Positions 53,232-62,807 are shown, counted from the first letter of the stretch. The stretch: DNA of 64,000 nucleotides from Anoxybacter fermentans (GCF_003991135.1 NZ_CP016379.1:2294001-2358000), one strand, 5' to 3'. The notes: generated by a model not told the origin, from the sequence alone. Numbers and translations are program-made.

Positions 53232-54269
53232 GTGATTATTCAATGTAAAAATATTAGCAAAAAATATCCCGGTACAGCACAACCGGCAGTACAAAATTTA
53301 AATATAACCATTAATGAAGGTGAAATTGTTAGTTTACTTGGTCCAAGTGGTTGCGGTAAAAGTACAACTTTACGAATAATTGCTGGATTTGAAGTCCCTG
53401 ATGAAGGAGAGATCATTCTGGCAGGTAAACAGGTTTATGGTAAAGGGATATGGGTTCCTCCAGAACACCGGGATGTTGGTATGGTTTTCCAGGATTATGC
53501 TCTTTTTCCTCACTTAAATGTGATTAAAAATATTACCTTTGGCTTAAAGCGAACCAGAGATTTGAATCAAAGAGCAAAAGATTTACTTAAATTAGCAAAT
53601 TTAGATGGCTTAGAGTCAAAATTACCCTCAGAGCTTTCCGGTGGTCAGCAGCAAAGAGTAGCTCTTATTCGGGCTCTTATGCGTCAACCCTGTATTGTTC
53701 TAATGGATGAACCCTTCAGTAATCTTGATGCCAGTTTAAGAGAACAGCTGAGAGTTGAAATTAAATCAATTTTAAAGCAAACTGAAACCACCTGTCTTTT
53801 TGTTACCCATAATCAAGAAGAGGCATTAACCATCTCGGATAGAATAATCGTCCTGAACCAGGGGAAAATTGAACAGATAGGAACCCCTGAAGAAATTTAT
53901 TTTCACCCAAAAAGTTTATTTGTTGCTAAATTTGTAAGTCAAGGAAATATTTTGGAAGGAATTTGTTCTGGTAATACAATCAAAACAGAATACTTCTCAC
54001 TTAAAGTAAATAATATTCACAAAAATAATGGAAAGAAGGTAAATGTTATTATTCGTCCTCGAGGTTTAAAACCCGATCCGAATGGTTTGATTAAAGGAAA
54101 AATAGAAGACGTTCAATTTAAAGGAGAAAGTTATGAATGTATAGTAAAATTATTTTCACCACAAGGAGCAACCACCAATTTCAAAATAACAGTTGATGTA
54201 CAAACTAAGATAAAACCTGGTATTCAACAAACCTTTTCAATTGATGAGAATCAGATAACTATTATTTAA
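53232..54269 (+). CDS. fbpC: Ferric iron ABC importer, ATP-binding protein
   Basis: A 345-residue ATPase: Walker A GPSGCGKSTTLR, Q-loop VFQDYALFPH, signature LSGGQQQRVALIRAL, Walker B IVLMDEPFSNLD, switch THNQEEAL, and a C-terminal TOBE-type regulatory domain from about residue 230. It starts 12 bases after the permease stop. A palindromic repeat begins right at its end and may act as a terminator. Confidence 0.93.
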   Translation: MIIQCKNISKKYPGTAQPAVQNLNITINEGEIVSLLGPSGCGKSTTLRIIAGFEVPDEGEIILAGKQVYGKGIWVPPEHRDVGMVFQDYALFPHLNVIKNITFGLKRTRDLNQRAKDLLKLANLDGLESKLPSELSGGQQQRVALIRALMRQPCIVLMDEPFSNLDASLREQLRVEIKSILKQTETTCLFVTHNQEEALTISDRIIVLNQGKIEQIGTPEEIYFHPKSLFVAKFVSQGNILEGICSGNTIKTEYFSLKVNNIHKNNGKKVNVIIRPRGLKPDPNGLIKGKIEDVQFKGESYECIVKLFSPQGATTNFKITVDVQTKIKPGIQQTFSIDENQITII

Positions 54270-54492
54270 TGATTATGCTGCAAAAAGCTAATTTTTCGCT
54301 TCTTGAGAAATTTTTCGAATTATCTAAAGCTCGATTTCCGCCGAAATAAGGCTTCCTAATCAAAGGGCCCTCCTGGCCCTTGATTAGCTCATCACCTCCT
54401 GTGATGAGGCCTTATTTCGTCGGAAATCTCGCTAAGATGATTTTCAAAAAATTTCTATGTCGCTCAAAATTAGCTTTTTGCAGTTTAATCAT
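54270..54492. repeat. Palindromic repeat, copy F (long form, opposite orientation)
   Basis: Outer arms ATGATTATGCTGCAAAAAGC and GCTTTTTGCAGTTTAATCAT; the inner order of hairpins (GGGCCC first, then CTCATCAC/GTGATGAG) is the reverse of copies B and E. It begins immediately after the fbpC stop codon. Confidence 0.9.
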
Positions 54493-54502
54493 ACATTAAA
54501 AA

Positions 54503-54528
54503 AGACGCAGGTTCACCTGCGTCATAAA
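54503..54528 (-). terminator. Terminator of the chemoreceptor gene
   Basis: GACGCAGGT and ACCTGCGTC pair around two bases; on the minus strand TTTTTT follows. Confidence 0.9.
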
Positions 54529-54532
54529 ACTA

Positions 54533-56224
54533 TCACTCTTCTCCCAGATCAAATTTTTTAATCAAATCTCCGATTTTTTCACCAATCTCTTTTAATTTCT
54601 CAGCCATATCTGCTACCTCTTCGGCAGTAACAGACTGCTCTTCTGTAGCCGCTGCTACCTCTTCTGCATTTGAAGAGGTTTCTTTAGTGATCATAGCTAC
54701 TTCATCCATCTTTTTAGCTGCATTTTGACTCAAATCCATTACAGATATAATACTCTCTCTGGTCTGATTAGCTACCTTATTTGTCTCTGTTATCCCCTTT
54801 TGAATAGTATTAAAAATTTCCTTCGACTGCTCTACCAGACCAAATCCTTTCTCCGCTTCAGATTTGCTCCGGTCCATCAATTGCTGAGACTTTTCTGATT
54901 CATTCTGGGTTTCTTTAATCAACTTTTGAATCTGACCAGCTGACTCAGAAACCTCTTCTGCAAGAGACTTAATCTCCTCTGCAACAACAGAAAAACCGCG
55001 TCCCACATCTCCTGCCCGGGCAGCTTCTATGGCTGCATTTAAAGCTAGAAGTTGGGTCTGATTTGCTATGGAATTAATGAAGTTTAAAATTTCTTCAATT
55101 TCCGACGTCCTCTGAACCAATTTTTCAGCTACGCTGGCATTATCCTGAATGGCCTTTTGAATGGAACTTATCTGATCAGCCATTTTTTCAATAATTAACT
55201 GGCCCTGATTTACCGCTTCTAAAGCCTGTCGAGACTGATTACTGGAACGCTCACCCATTTCCAAAGCAAGCTGCATATGCTCTAATATCTCACCCAATAA
55301 TTTTAGAATCTGCTGAATATAATTTGCCTGCTCCTGGCTTCGTATTGCCACCTCTTCTATTGACCTAGCCACTTCCTCAGAAGCACGACTGGAACTCATA
55401 GCAGATTCGTTCAATTCTTCACTGGCCCGGTTCAGTTGGTTGAAAGATCTACTTATCTCATATATTACTTCACGGAACTGACGAACCATCTGTTTACAGG
55501 ATAAAGCCAATATGTAAAGCTCGTCTGAACCCCGGTCATTAAACAATTCTTCATATAGTTTACCCTCTGCAACTACTTTAATATTGTTAACCGTCTTATC
55601 CAAACGGTTAAGCATTCTACTTATCATAACATACAGCAGTATCTCTCCCAGAATAAATAAGGCCAAAGTTACCAATAAAGTACGGTTCCGGACCTCGTGA
55701 TAAATCTTGAAAGCATCTTTTTCTAAAACAGCAATCCCAAATGTTCCAATAATCTGCCCCTGGGAATTTTTCAATGGCTCATAATAGGCGTAACATGATT
55801 CTCCATCAATCTCTACTGGTCCTAAATACACCTCTCCGTTTTCTAAAACCTTTTGCTGTACCTCAGGACTCAATTCCAAAGTCATCTTTCCATCCTTTTT
55901 TAAATTGGTACTGACTATCTTTGCACCAACTGAGAAACTGACAATACTATTACTTATTTTACCAAACTCTTCGACAAAACTACGGTTTTCACTCACATCT
56001 ATATAACCCTTATATAACCGACCATTTTTTACTTTCCAGGAACCTAAATATTTACTCTCCAATATTTTCTTTCCGTTAACTGCATTACTCTGGAGCTGAA
56101 GCTGCACCGATTTTTCCAGTACTCCCTTCATTGTTACCTGAAAATTATAGAAATAAAAACCAGTAATAACCAGCAAGGCTATAGTAAAAAATGTAATAAT
56201 TTTTATTTTAATACTAATTTTCAA
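54533..56224 (-). CDS. Methyl-accepting chemotaxis protein
   Basis: A 563-residue receptor: first membrane helix (about 8-27), an extracytoplasmic single-Cache-like sensor (about 30-180, with [20 protein letters not shown]), second helix (about 183-203), HAMP region with [14 protein letters not shown], and the signalling domain. The highly conserved hairpin tip reads [20 protein letters not shown], followed by [17 protein letters not shown], and methylation regions rich in Q/E flank it. It senses an unknown ligand and controls CheA. Single gene with its own terminator. Confidence 0.93.
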   Translation of the reverse strand: MKISIKIKIITFFTIALLVITGFYFYNFQVTMKGVLEKSVQLQLQSNAVNGKKILESKYLGSWKVKNGRLYKGYIDVSENRSFVEEFGKISNSIVSFSVGAKIVSTNLKKDGKMTLELSPEVQQKVLENGEVYLGPVEIDGESCYAYYEPLKNSQGQIIGTFGIAVLEKDAFKIYHEVRNRTLLVTLALFILGEILLYVMISRMLNRLDKTVNNIKVVAEGKLYEELFNDRGSDELYILALSCKQMVRQFREVIYEISRSFNQLNRASEELNESAMSSSRASEEVARSIEEVAIRSQEQANYIQQILKLLGEILEHMQLALEMGERSSNQSRQALEAVNQGQLIIEKMADQISSIQKAIQDNASVAEKLVQRTSEIEEILNFINSIANQTQLLALNAAIEAARAGDVGRGFSVVAEEIKSLAEEVSESAGQIQKLIKETQNESEKSQQLMDRSKSEAEKGFGLVEQSKEIFNTIQKGITETNKVANQTRESIISVMDLSQNAAKKMDEVAMITKETSSNAEEVAAATEEQSVTAEEVADMAEKLKEIGEKIGDLIKKFDLGEE

Positions 56225-56378
56225 TTATTCATCCCTCCTAAATAAACGGTTATACCTTACCAGAAAATATTTAAAAGCTATTTTATTAATTTGACAAGAC
56301 CAAAGTTATTTCCTGCCAAAGTTAATATTTTTTTTTTAATCTGATTTAAAAAGTTTTCAATCATTTTTAAAAAAAAAA

Positions 56379-57773
56379 GGCTCTCCGTCAAATGTTGTGA
56401 AAGATAAGTTGGCTCCGTTGAATTGATTGGTAAATTGATTTTGAAATAAACATTTAAATTTAATAACTTAACATTGCATTAAATACTCTTCTCCTTAGAT
56501 TCATAACATTTGGAACACCATATCCAATCCTTTTGATCAATTTAATCTTGTTATTGATACCCTCAGCAAAGCCATTGGTTATCTTAGTCTTAAAATAATT
56601 TAGTATTTTTTCTTCCCATCTTTGTATTATCTTTTTTACCTGGTAAAAAGGCATCAGCTTGTTTTTTATTACTTCTTTATACCACCTTTTTAGAGCTCTG
56701 GTGGCTTCTTTCACATCATCTAGCTGCAATAGGTCTCTGAATTCCTCTTTTAATTCCCAGGCCTTTTCTAGAGCTGGACTGAGTTCAAATAATTTGATGA
56801 GCTTTTCATGTTCTTCATCTGTCAATTCTTCAGCTCGTTTTTGGAGTAATAAACGACTTTGAAAAAACTTTCTTCTCTGATGATTATTTACTGTTTGTTG
56901 AACTTGTTTTCTAACTTCATCAAGGGCTCTGTTCATTAAAGTTACAAGATGAAATTTATCTATAACAATTTTTGCATGAGTAAATGCTGCATTTGCTACT
57001 GCTTTGAACGGCCGCCACATATCCATAGAGATCGATTGAATCTGTCGTCTTTGTTCATCTTCCCAACAATTAAAGTAGTCAATTAAATCATCCTTTTTGC
57101 GAGTAGGTAAAATGTCAATTAACTCCCGATTAATTGGATCTGTAATGCTAACTCCATATTTATGGCGTTTTAAAACTGCAAATTCATCGATACTGATGGC
57201 TTTTAATTGACTAAGTTTTGAAACTTGTTGTTTAATGAGAGGGTCAACTACTTTTTTAACTGCATTATTAACAGCTGTATAACTTAACCCGTTTTCTCTA
57301 GCAACTTTAGAATAATCCTTGCTGACAGTTTCTTTAGCAAGATATTTATCAAAGCGTTTGGTTTTACGGGCATATTTATCAATACTTTCATATTTTTCAG
57401 GGATACCCCTCTTATGACAATAAGGACAACGATATCTTTTCTTTAGAAGTCTAATGATTACTAGTTTACCTCTTATGGGGATGTCTCTAATATTTTGCCA
57501 TTTTGTATCATGGATTTTATTAGTGATATTACCACACTGAGGACACACAATGTGATTTTTCTTTGCTTCAGCGATAAAAATATATCTGTCCTCTGTTGAA
57601 ATAATTTCAGTTGCAATAATGTCTGGCAAATCAAGAAATTTTATGATATTATTATATTGCATTTGCTGGACTCCTTTCTTTGGTTTTTAGTTCGCAACTA
57701 ATTAATTCAACGGAGCCAGCAAATGCCTTTTTATTTTTTATAATTTTTTCTTCACAACATTAATTATAGACCC
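56379..57773 (-). mobile_element. Intact ISL3-family insertion sequence
   Basis: The terminal inverted repeats are 56379-56401 (GGCTCTCCGTCAAATGTTGTG...) and 57751-57773 (reverse complement GGGTCTATAATTAATGTTGTG...). A second inverted pair (TGGCTCCGTTGAATT) lies inside at 56410-56424 and 57704-57718. Eight A residues flank each side (56371-56378 and 57774-57781), fitting the 8-bp target duplication of ISL3. A 185-base fragment of a related copy lies at 11425-11609. Confidence 0.9.
56460..57662 (-). CDS. ISL3-family transposase
   Basis: A 400-residue full-length transposase. N-terminal zinc-binding CPQCGN and CPYCHKRG pairs and a helix-turn-helix (LSYTAVNNAVKKVV) precede the DDE domain: first Asp in AISIDEFAV, second Asp in SISMDMWRPF, then VIDKFHLV, and the Glu in TNGFAEGINNKIKLIKR. 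No stop or frameshift was seen, so the element may be active. Confidence 0.92.
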   Translation of the reverse strand: MQYNNIIKFLDLPDIIATEIISTEDRYIFIAEAKKNHIVCPQCGNITNKIHDTKWQNIRDIPIRGKLVIIRLLKKRYRCPYCHKRGIPEKYESIDKYARKTKRFDKYLAKETVSKDYSKVARENGLSYTAVNNAVKKVVDPLIKQQVSKLSQLKAISIDEFAVLKRHKYGVSITDPINRELIDILPTRKKDDLIDYFNCWEDEQRRQIQSISMDMWRPFKAVANAAFTHAKIVIDKFHLVTLMNRALDEVRKQVQQTVNNHQRRKFFQSRLLLQKRAEELTDEEHEKLIKLFELSPALEKAWELKEEFRDLLQLDDVKEATRALKRWYKEVIKNKLMPFYQVKKIIQRWEEKILNYFKTKITNGFAEGINNKIKLIKRIGYGVPNVMNLRRRVFNAMLSY

Positions 57774-57813
57774 AAAAAAAATAACTTTTATCAAATAAGC
57801 ACCTAAAATAATA

Positions 57814-57849
57814 AAAAGGACTGAAACCAAATTTATCAGTCCTTTTAAA
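57814..57849 (-). terminator. Terminator of the CotS-like operon
   Basis: AAAAGGACTGA and TCAGTCCTTTT pair around about ten bases; the minus strand continues with TTATTATTTT. Confidence 0.85.
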
Positions 57850-57865
57850 TCTTTAAGGAAATATT

Positions 57866-58852
57866 TTATAATTCTAATAAAGCAGAATAAATCTCTTTTG
57901 TGGTAGCTTGAGAGATTTTTCTAAGAGCTTTTGCATATTTTTTATTTCTTTTCTTCTCTTTCTCTCTAAGAAAGTACTTCTCTGTAACCCACCAGAAATG
58001 CCAGGGGAATTTTAAAAATCCTTTGATCAAATCAATCTCCTCACTTTTAAGAGGACGGATATGGTTATAAGCAGTAATAAGATCAATTACATCATTAATC
58101 ACCCTTACCTTTCGCCAATGTCCCAACTGGCCTAGATATGCTCCCAGACCACAAGCGGGCAAATCAGGTATAATTAGATTGAGCAAGTCAAATTCCATAC
58201 CTAAAGTGGGAGCCGGAACTTGACTTAAACTTATATAACCTCTACTCATTCCTTCAAGACGCTGTTCATAATATCCCGCCTTTTTAAGATGAATAATAGC
58301 TTCCTGCATAGCACGAAAAGCATCCGATACTGTCTTATCAAAGTATTTAGCCAGTTTTTCTTCCTTTTCATCGATTATAGTTGTATGTAATTCGTAGATG
58401 GTATCTCTGGCCATTTCAAATAATTGAACCCAATCCGGCCATTCCCACCCTTCTTTTATACCGGGTTGAAAACCTTCACCAGCCTGATGAATCCAGGCCA
58501 GTATTTCACTTCCTAATTGGTAATGCCAGCGAAAGGGAAAATCCACCCCTCCTGGCTGCCACTTTTTCAGGTAAAAATCCTGTCCATCATACTTAAGATT
58601 GGTCTCTCCACCAATCATCGGAATACTGGGTACTGCCCATTTGAAACCATTTTTGAGAAGATACTCCTCAGCCTCTAAAGAGGCCAGTAATTCCTGTCTT
58701 TCACCTGAATATTTTTTTAAATGATAGTATTCATCATTATCATCTTTTAAGAGCAACCCATCTTCAGTTTGAATAGCACTTTCAAAAGTAATGCTATACC
58801 GGGTTAGCGCAACCTGATGAAGAGAATGAGCAATTTCACTCTTTTCAGTCAT
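57866..58852 (-). CDS. CotS-like protein 6 (probable pseudokinase)
   Basis: 328 residues. N-lobe features are clear (YYHLKKYSGERQELLASLEAEE, then FYLKKWQPGG) and the C-terminal LKFPWHFWWVTEKYF matches the other paralogues. Where the catalytic loop should be it reads YISLSQVPAPTLGMEFDLLN, with no HxDxxxxN and no DFD-like motif. Third gene of a three-gene operon. Likely a non-catalytic coat protein. Confidence 0.8.
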   Translation of the reverse strand: MTEKSEIAHSLHQVALTRYSITFESAIQTEDGLLLKDDNDEYYHLKKYSGERQELLASLEAEEYLLKNGFKWAVPSIPMIGGETNLKYDGQDFYLKKWQPGGVDFPFRWHYQLGSEILAWIHQAGEGFQPGIKEGWEWPDWVQLFEMARDTIYELHTTIIDEKEEKLAKYFDKTVSDAFRAMQEAIIHLKKAGYYEQRLEGMSRGYISLSQVPAPTLGMEFDLLNLIIPDLPACGLGAYLGQLGHWRKVRVINDVIDLITAYNHIRPLKSEEIDLIKGFLKFPWHFWWVTEKYFLREKEKKRNKKYAKALRKISQATTKEIYSALLEL

Positions 58853-58865
58853 CCCTAGAACACCT

Positions 58866-59879
58866 CTATTCTACCTTTTTTTGTTCAAGGTAGGTAATCA
58901 ACTCATCTTCCCGGTCAATAAGATTTAACAAATCATCAAAACGTTCCAAACTATCCTTTACCTTCCGCTTTTTATAATAATGCCGGATCAACCGATACAA
59001 TCCTTTAGGATAAAGTAAAAAAGCAATCAAAGCATCCCACTCTTCAGATCTTAAAGGACGAATTTTTGTATAATGATCTATAAATTCAGCTACTTCTTTG
59101 ACCGGTAATTCTGTCGCTTTTAGAATCTCATCAAGATAGACAGCCAGATCATAGACCTGAACCTCGTACCTAATTCTCAGCATATTTTTAATAATCACTT
59201 GATCATCTACTAACTGCAACTTAGAATCTTTATAACTATGCAGATTAAAGGCCCTGGCTTCCATCTCTCGCTTCAACAGCTTACGGTAATCTTCATGATT
59301 AAATCTCTGCCAGGCCATAAGTCCTCTTTCAATAAGGCGATCTACCTGTTCATAGAACTTTTCATCAAAAGAGTTCTGCTTTTTATCTTTGATTATTAAC
59401 TTATATTTTACCAATTCATTTATCTCTTCAAAACACCGATCTGGCCATTTACCCCAGGAAACTTTAAATTCACTACCTGGCATGGGGTTTAACCCCCGGG
59501 CTGCTCTATGAAACTCCGCCAAAGTCTCCATTCCTCTGGTAATATTTATAGGAGTATAGGTAAATTTTTCTCCGTCCATTCTATCCATCAGGACCAGCAA
59601 CTGATCCCGGTATTTAATATATGGATAGGCTTCTTTGGACTGATAAAGGGATAAAAACTTCTCAAATCCATTGGCCTTTAAATGCTGCTGGGCAGAAAAA
59701 AGAAAGATTAAAAAACCTTCATCACAGTCTGTGGGAATCAGTTGAAATTGGCCCTTTGGAGTATCCAGTATCAGTCTTTCTCTGCCACGATGAATATTCT
59801 GAATATCCAGATCATAATAGCGATTGAGCTTTTCTAGATGCCCAATTCGTTTTATGATTAACCTGGTACGTCTACCCAT
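58866..59879 (-). CDS. CotS-like protein 7 (probable pseudokinase)
   Basis: 337 residues. Paralogue layout is kept (GQFQLIPTDCDEGFLIFLF, LLVLMDRMDGEKFT, WGKWPDRCFEEI, LYPKGLYRLIRHYY), but the catalytic loop is AFNLHSYKDSKLQLVDDQV and the metal-site motif is lost. It lies 13 bases before protein 6 and 15 bases after the large acidic protein 59895-61616. Confidence 0.8.
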   Translation of the reverse strand: MGRRTRLIIKRIGHLEKLNRYYDLDIQNIHRGRERLILDTPKGQFQLIPTDCDEGFLIFLFSAQQHLKANGFEKFLSLYQSKEAYPYIKYRDQLLVLMDRMDGEKFTYTPINITRGMETLAEFHRAARGLNPMPGSEFKVSWGKWPDRCFEEINELVKYKLIIKDKKQNSFDEKFYEQVDRLIERGLMAWQRFNHEDYRKLLKREMEARAFNLHSYKDSKLQLVDDQVIIKNMLRIRYEVQVYDLAVYLDEILKATELPVKEVAEFIDHYTKIRPLRSEEWDALIAFLLYPKGLYRLIRHYYKKRKVKDSLERFDDLLNLIDREDELITYLEQKKVE

Positions 59880-59894
59880 AGCTGATTCCTCCTT

Positions 59895-61616
59895 TCATCT
59901 TTTCTCAATCTCGCCATCAGGAGTAATAAAATAATACTCTTCATCCTTTATATCATAAAAATACCGTGGCTCTCCCATAGCATCATAACCTACTCGAAAA
60001 AAACTTTGATAGGGAGTTTGAATATAGGGACACATACCGTTCATATATCCCATGCACGGATAACTATAGAATAAATATGGTTGAACGAAAGGTATCTCTT
60101 CTGAGCCATAGTCCGGAATCGGCTTAAAAATGTAAGGGTTATCATAAAAATTAATGTGGGTAGTATAATCTAAAAATTGATTCTTTTTTTTCTGATTAGT
60201 TCTTTTATCTTTACTCTTCGGCGGCCTGGATTTTTGACCTAACTTCTTAAAGCCATCCCGATCTTTGATCTTTTGAATAAATTTTTCAACCCTATTTACC
60301 TTATCTTTAACTGCAACTTTAAAGATGGCCACTTTTAACTCCGGCATTTTTAGACCATCCACAAATTGCTTAAATAGTCTTTTACATTCCTTTTTGAATT
60401 CATCTACATCCATTTCCCGCATCTTGCGAATTTTTAACTTAATCCAGATCAAAATTTCATCTATATCCATCTTTTCTAAAATACTTTCCAGCCAGTCCTT
60501 GATCTTGCACCATAGTTCTTCTGGATTAATCTCATCCAAAATCGCATCCAGATATGCTCTGATTTTATAAAACCATTCTTTTATATCAGCTTCTTTAAGC
60601 CAACACTTAGATTTTTCAATCCATTCTTTAGAATTGAGCAGTTCCATTATTTCTTTGATAAAATCTTCAATTCTATCCCACAGATCATCTAAATCAATCC
60701 TATCCAGAATATCTTTCACATCTTCATTAATCTGCATTAACAGTTCCTTAAGTTTTGTTTCTTCATAAAATTCACAGCAGTATTCTTTACATTTCTCCCA
60801 ATACTCCACAAAATCAATCTCTTTTTTCCAGAATTTTAAACGTTTTTTTAAAATCTTAATTACCTCATCTACAGACAAATCACGGTGAAAATCAGATAAA
60901 ACCTCGCCAAACTGATTTGTTAGCATCGCCTTTTCCTCATCTATCTCTGACTCATTTACCGCTCTTTCTGGCTCAGGATATTTTAATTCTTCTTTAGAAT
61001 CCAAAGTAACAGATTCCTCTACTAAATCTTCTTCTGCCTTACCTTCACTCATTTCTAACCCAAAATGTACAGATTCTTCTTCATAATTTTCTTCTACGCG
61101 TTCTTTTTGATAACTTTCTTCCTTTAAATCCATCTCGATAGATTCTTCTGCATTAACAGCTGGCTTAATCTCCTCATCATTTTTCTCTTCTTTTCTGGCA
61201 GGAATTTTCTCAATACTCTCACCGGTTAAATCCTGATAGAATAATTCGGGATTACTGGATATAATCACCTGGCCAGGCCGATTTGGCTCCATATCTTTTG
61301 CCTCAACAGTAACAAAAATCCCATCTCCTTCTGGACTCAGCTTTTTTTTAAAGCTAAAGGTCAATTTATTTCTTCGCTGCAATTTACCAATTTTATTCCA
61401 TTTATTATTTTTGCTATCATAGGACCAGGCGTAATATGTAGCTTCTCTGCCACCTAGAAATTCCATCGGATCTGGTAAATGATATACAGAGATGATCAGT
61501 TCATCTGAATTCTCTTCAATCCGGGCAAGTCCGGTGATCATTGAATTTTTCCGGCTAGCTGCGATACTCGGAATAAGTTTGAGCATATTCCACAGTTTCT
61601 CTACCATCCTCATCAT
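59895..61616 (-). CDS. Large charged helical protein with N-terminal beta domain shared with 61752-62531
   Basis: 573 residues, not in a family I can name. Residues about 20-130 form a beta-rich domain (ITGLARIEENSDELIISVYH, GKLQRRNKLTF, VIISSNPELF) that loosely recalls the C-terminal domain of anti-sigma-K factors and is shared with the divergent neighbour. Residues about 135-245 are acidic and low in complexity (repeats of EESVE-like blocks). Residues about 250-480 hold repeated amphipathic helices of roughly 30 residues with IDLDDLWDRIEDFI-like units rich in Trp and Lys. The end is Tyr/Pro-rich (FVQPYLFYSYPCMGYMNGMC). First gene of the operon with two CotS-like proteins, so a spore-coat or surface protein is my best guess. 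Confidence 0.72.
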   Translation of the reverse strand: MMRMVEKLWNMLKLIPSIAASRKNSMITGLARIEENSDELIISVYHLPDPMEFLGGREATYYAWSYDSKNNKWNKIGKLQRRNKLTFSFKKKLSPEGDGIFVTVEAKDMEPNRPGQVIISSNPELFYQDLTGESIEKIPARKEEKNDEEIKPAVNAEESIEMDLKEESYQKERVEENYEEESVHFGLEMSEGKAEEDLVEESVTLDSKEELKYPEPERAVNESEIDEEKAMLTNQFGEVLSDFHRDLSVDEVIKILKKRLKFWKKEIDFVEYWEKCKEYCCEFYEETKLKELLMQINEDVKDILDRIDLDDLWDRIEDFIKEIMELLNSKEWIEKSKCWLKEADIKEWFYKIRAYLDAILDEINPEELWCKIKDWLESILEKMDIDEILIWIKLKIRKMREMDVDEFKKECKRLFKQFVDGLKMPELKVAIFKVAVKDKVNRVEKFIQKIKDRDGFKKLGQKSRPPKSKDKRTNQKKKNQFLDYTTHINFYDNPYIFKPIPDYGSEEIPFVQPYLFYSYPCMGYMNGMCPYIQTPYQSFFRVGYDAMGEPRYFYDIKDEEYYFITPDGEIEKR

Positions 61617-61751
61617 CCTTTCATAAATATTAACCCTACTTTGAGGGCCTAAACTATTCTATGAGTAACTTATAGCAAATGTGAGTCATTCTCCGTTATT
61701 TTAATTCATATGATAAGATAAAAGTATATTTTCACGAAAGGAGGTTGAAAA

Positions 61752-62531
61752 ATGCAAGAAATTAAAAAAATCACCCTCTTTCCTACACGCTTTATCAAAA
61801 AACATTTTCAAAATGTCATTGGTACTGCTAATTTTTCTAATAAAAGCAAACAAATCTCTTTGAATATTTATAACTTACCCGAACCTGGCTATTTTTCTAC
61901 TACAGAGCGGGAATATACTTGCTATAAAGGTTGGCTCTTTAATCCTGAAACTAATCAGTCATTTCTTATTGGCACTTTGACTCCTACGGGAGAGGGTTTA
62001 TACATACTTTACGATATTTCAATACAATGGCAGGAAGGATTTTCAGAAATCATCATTACTGCCGAACCTGATTCTGTAAAACACCCAGGAGATCTAATTC
62101 TATTAATTGGTTATTTAAAAGGTTCTAAAACCCAACCCTTAAAAAAGTTTGAACCTTTTAGCCCTCCTTTACCTAATCACAAATGGTGGAAAATAAAAAA
62201 AGCAGATACAAACCACTGTTTGTTTTGTCCTAACTGGCAACAATTTCTCTGGCCGCCTATTCCAACCCCAGTCAATCAGGGTCTTGATTTACCCCATATC
62301 ATTGGGCTTAAAACAGATGGAAATGGAAACATTCAATATTTTGTGCACGGAATTCCCGGCCGATTCTTGCGCAGTGAACAGCCAGATCAGGGTCGAACAG
62401 GTTATCTTTACTGGCATCCCTACTATGGGATTGAAGAACGCATTGGCGCAATGGGCTATTGGCTTTGCTATCTCGACCCGGAAACAAATCAGATTGCTAC
62501 ACCAATTGGGGTCACAATTCCACCCAGATAA
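61752..62531 (+). CDS. Unknown protein sharing the N-terminal domain of the divergent neighbour
   Basis: 259 residues from an ATG with GAAAGGAGG upstream. Residues about 15-130 (VIGTANFSNKSKQISLNIYN, LIGTLTPTGEGLY, IIITAEPDSVKHPGDLILLI) align by eye with the N-terminal domain of 59895-61616. The C-terminal part is aromatic and Gly-rich (NCIQ-like: YFVHGIPGRFLRSEQPDQGR then GYLYWHPYYG and MGYWLCYLDPETN). There is no signal peptide. Function unknown; the location between CotS-like operons suggests a coat or exosporium role. Confidence 0.7.
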   Translation: MQEIKKITLFPTRFIKKHFQNVIGTANFSNKSKQISLNIYNLPEPGYFSTTEREYTCYKGWLFNPETNQSFLIGTLTPTGEGLYILYDISIQWQEGFSEIIITAEPDSVKHPGDLILLIGYLKGSKTQPLKKFEPFSPPLPNHKWWKIKKADTNHCLFCPNWQQFLWPPIPTPVNQGLDLPHIIGLKTDGNGNIQYFVHGIPGRFLRSEQPDQGRTGYLYWHPYYGIEERIGAMGYWLCYLDPETNQIATPIGVTIPPR

Positions 62532-62556
62532 AATTTAATAGGTTGAATAGTGAAAA

Positions 62557-62590
62557 AAGAGCTTTCAGGGCTATTCACCCGAAAGCTCAT
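62557..62590. terminator. Hairpin between convergent genes
   Basis: GAGCTTTC and GAAAGCTC pair around 14 bases that themselves can pair as GGG/CCC; A-rich before and TTATTTT after. It overlaps the last codons of the minus-strand gene. Confidence 0.7.
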
Positions 62591-62807
62591 TATTTTCTGC
62601 CAAATCTGTACATTCCCACTCAATTTTTAATTTTAACTGTCGAGAAGTCCCCTTATCCTTAAACCTGACTTTAAAGACTGTCTCTTCAGGAATCTCTACT
62701 TCCTGCCAATCTACCAGAATAGTATGATGATCCCTAATCTGTTTTACCACTTCTTCTAATTTCTGTATTAATTCTTTAGTGCTACTACATCTATGTTTAT
62801 ATTTCAT
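62571..62807 (-). CDS. Small amphi-Trp-like protein
   Basis: 78 residues from the ATG at 62807 (MKYKHRCSSTKELIQKLEEV) with GGAGGGA upstream; the longer frame from 62846 translates that site. Pattern: helix (ELIQKLEEVVKQI), then VEIPEETVFKVRFKDKG and LKLKIEW, as in amphi-Trp domains. It is about as long as 45759-45968 and has a similar order of elements. It lies 50 bases after the manC start region end and may be cotranscribed with it. Confidence 0.65.
   Translation of the reverse strand: MKYKHRCSSTKELIQKLEEVVKQIRDHHTILVDWQEVEIPEETVFKVRFKDKGTSRQLKLKIEWECTDLAENNELSGE

Noticed and set aside
23138-54492. CRISPR array or direct-repeat phage sites for the recurring 210-bp elements
   Set aside because: Copies are kilobases apart, palindromic, without regular spacers and not next to cas genes or an integrase.
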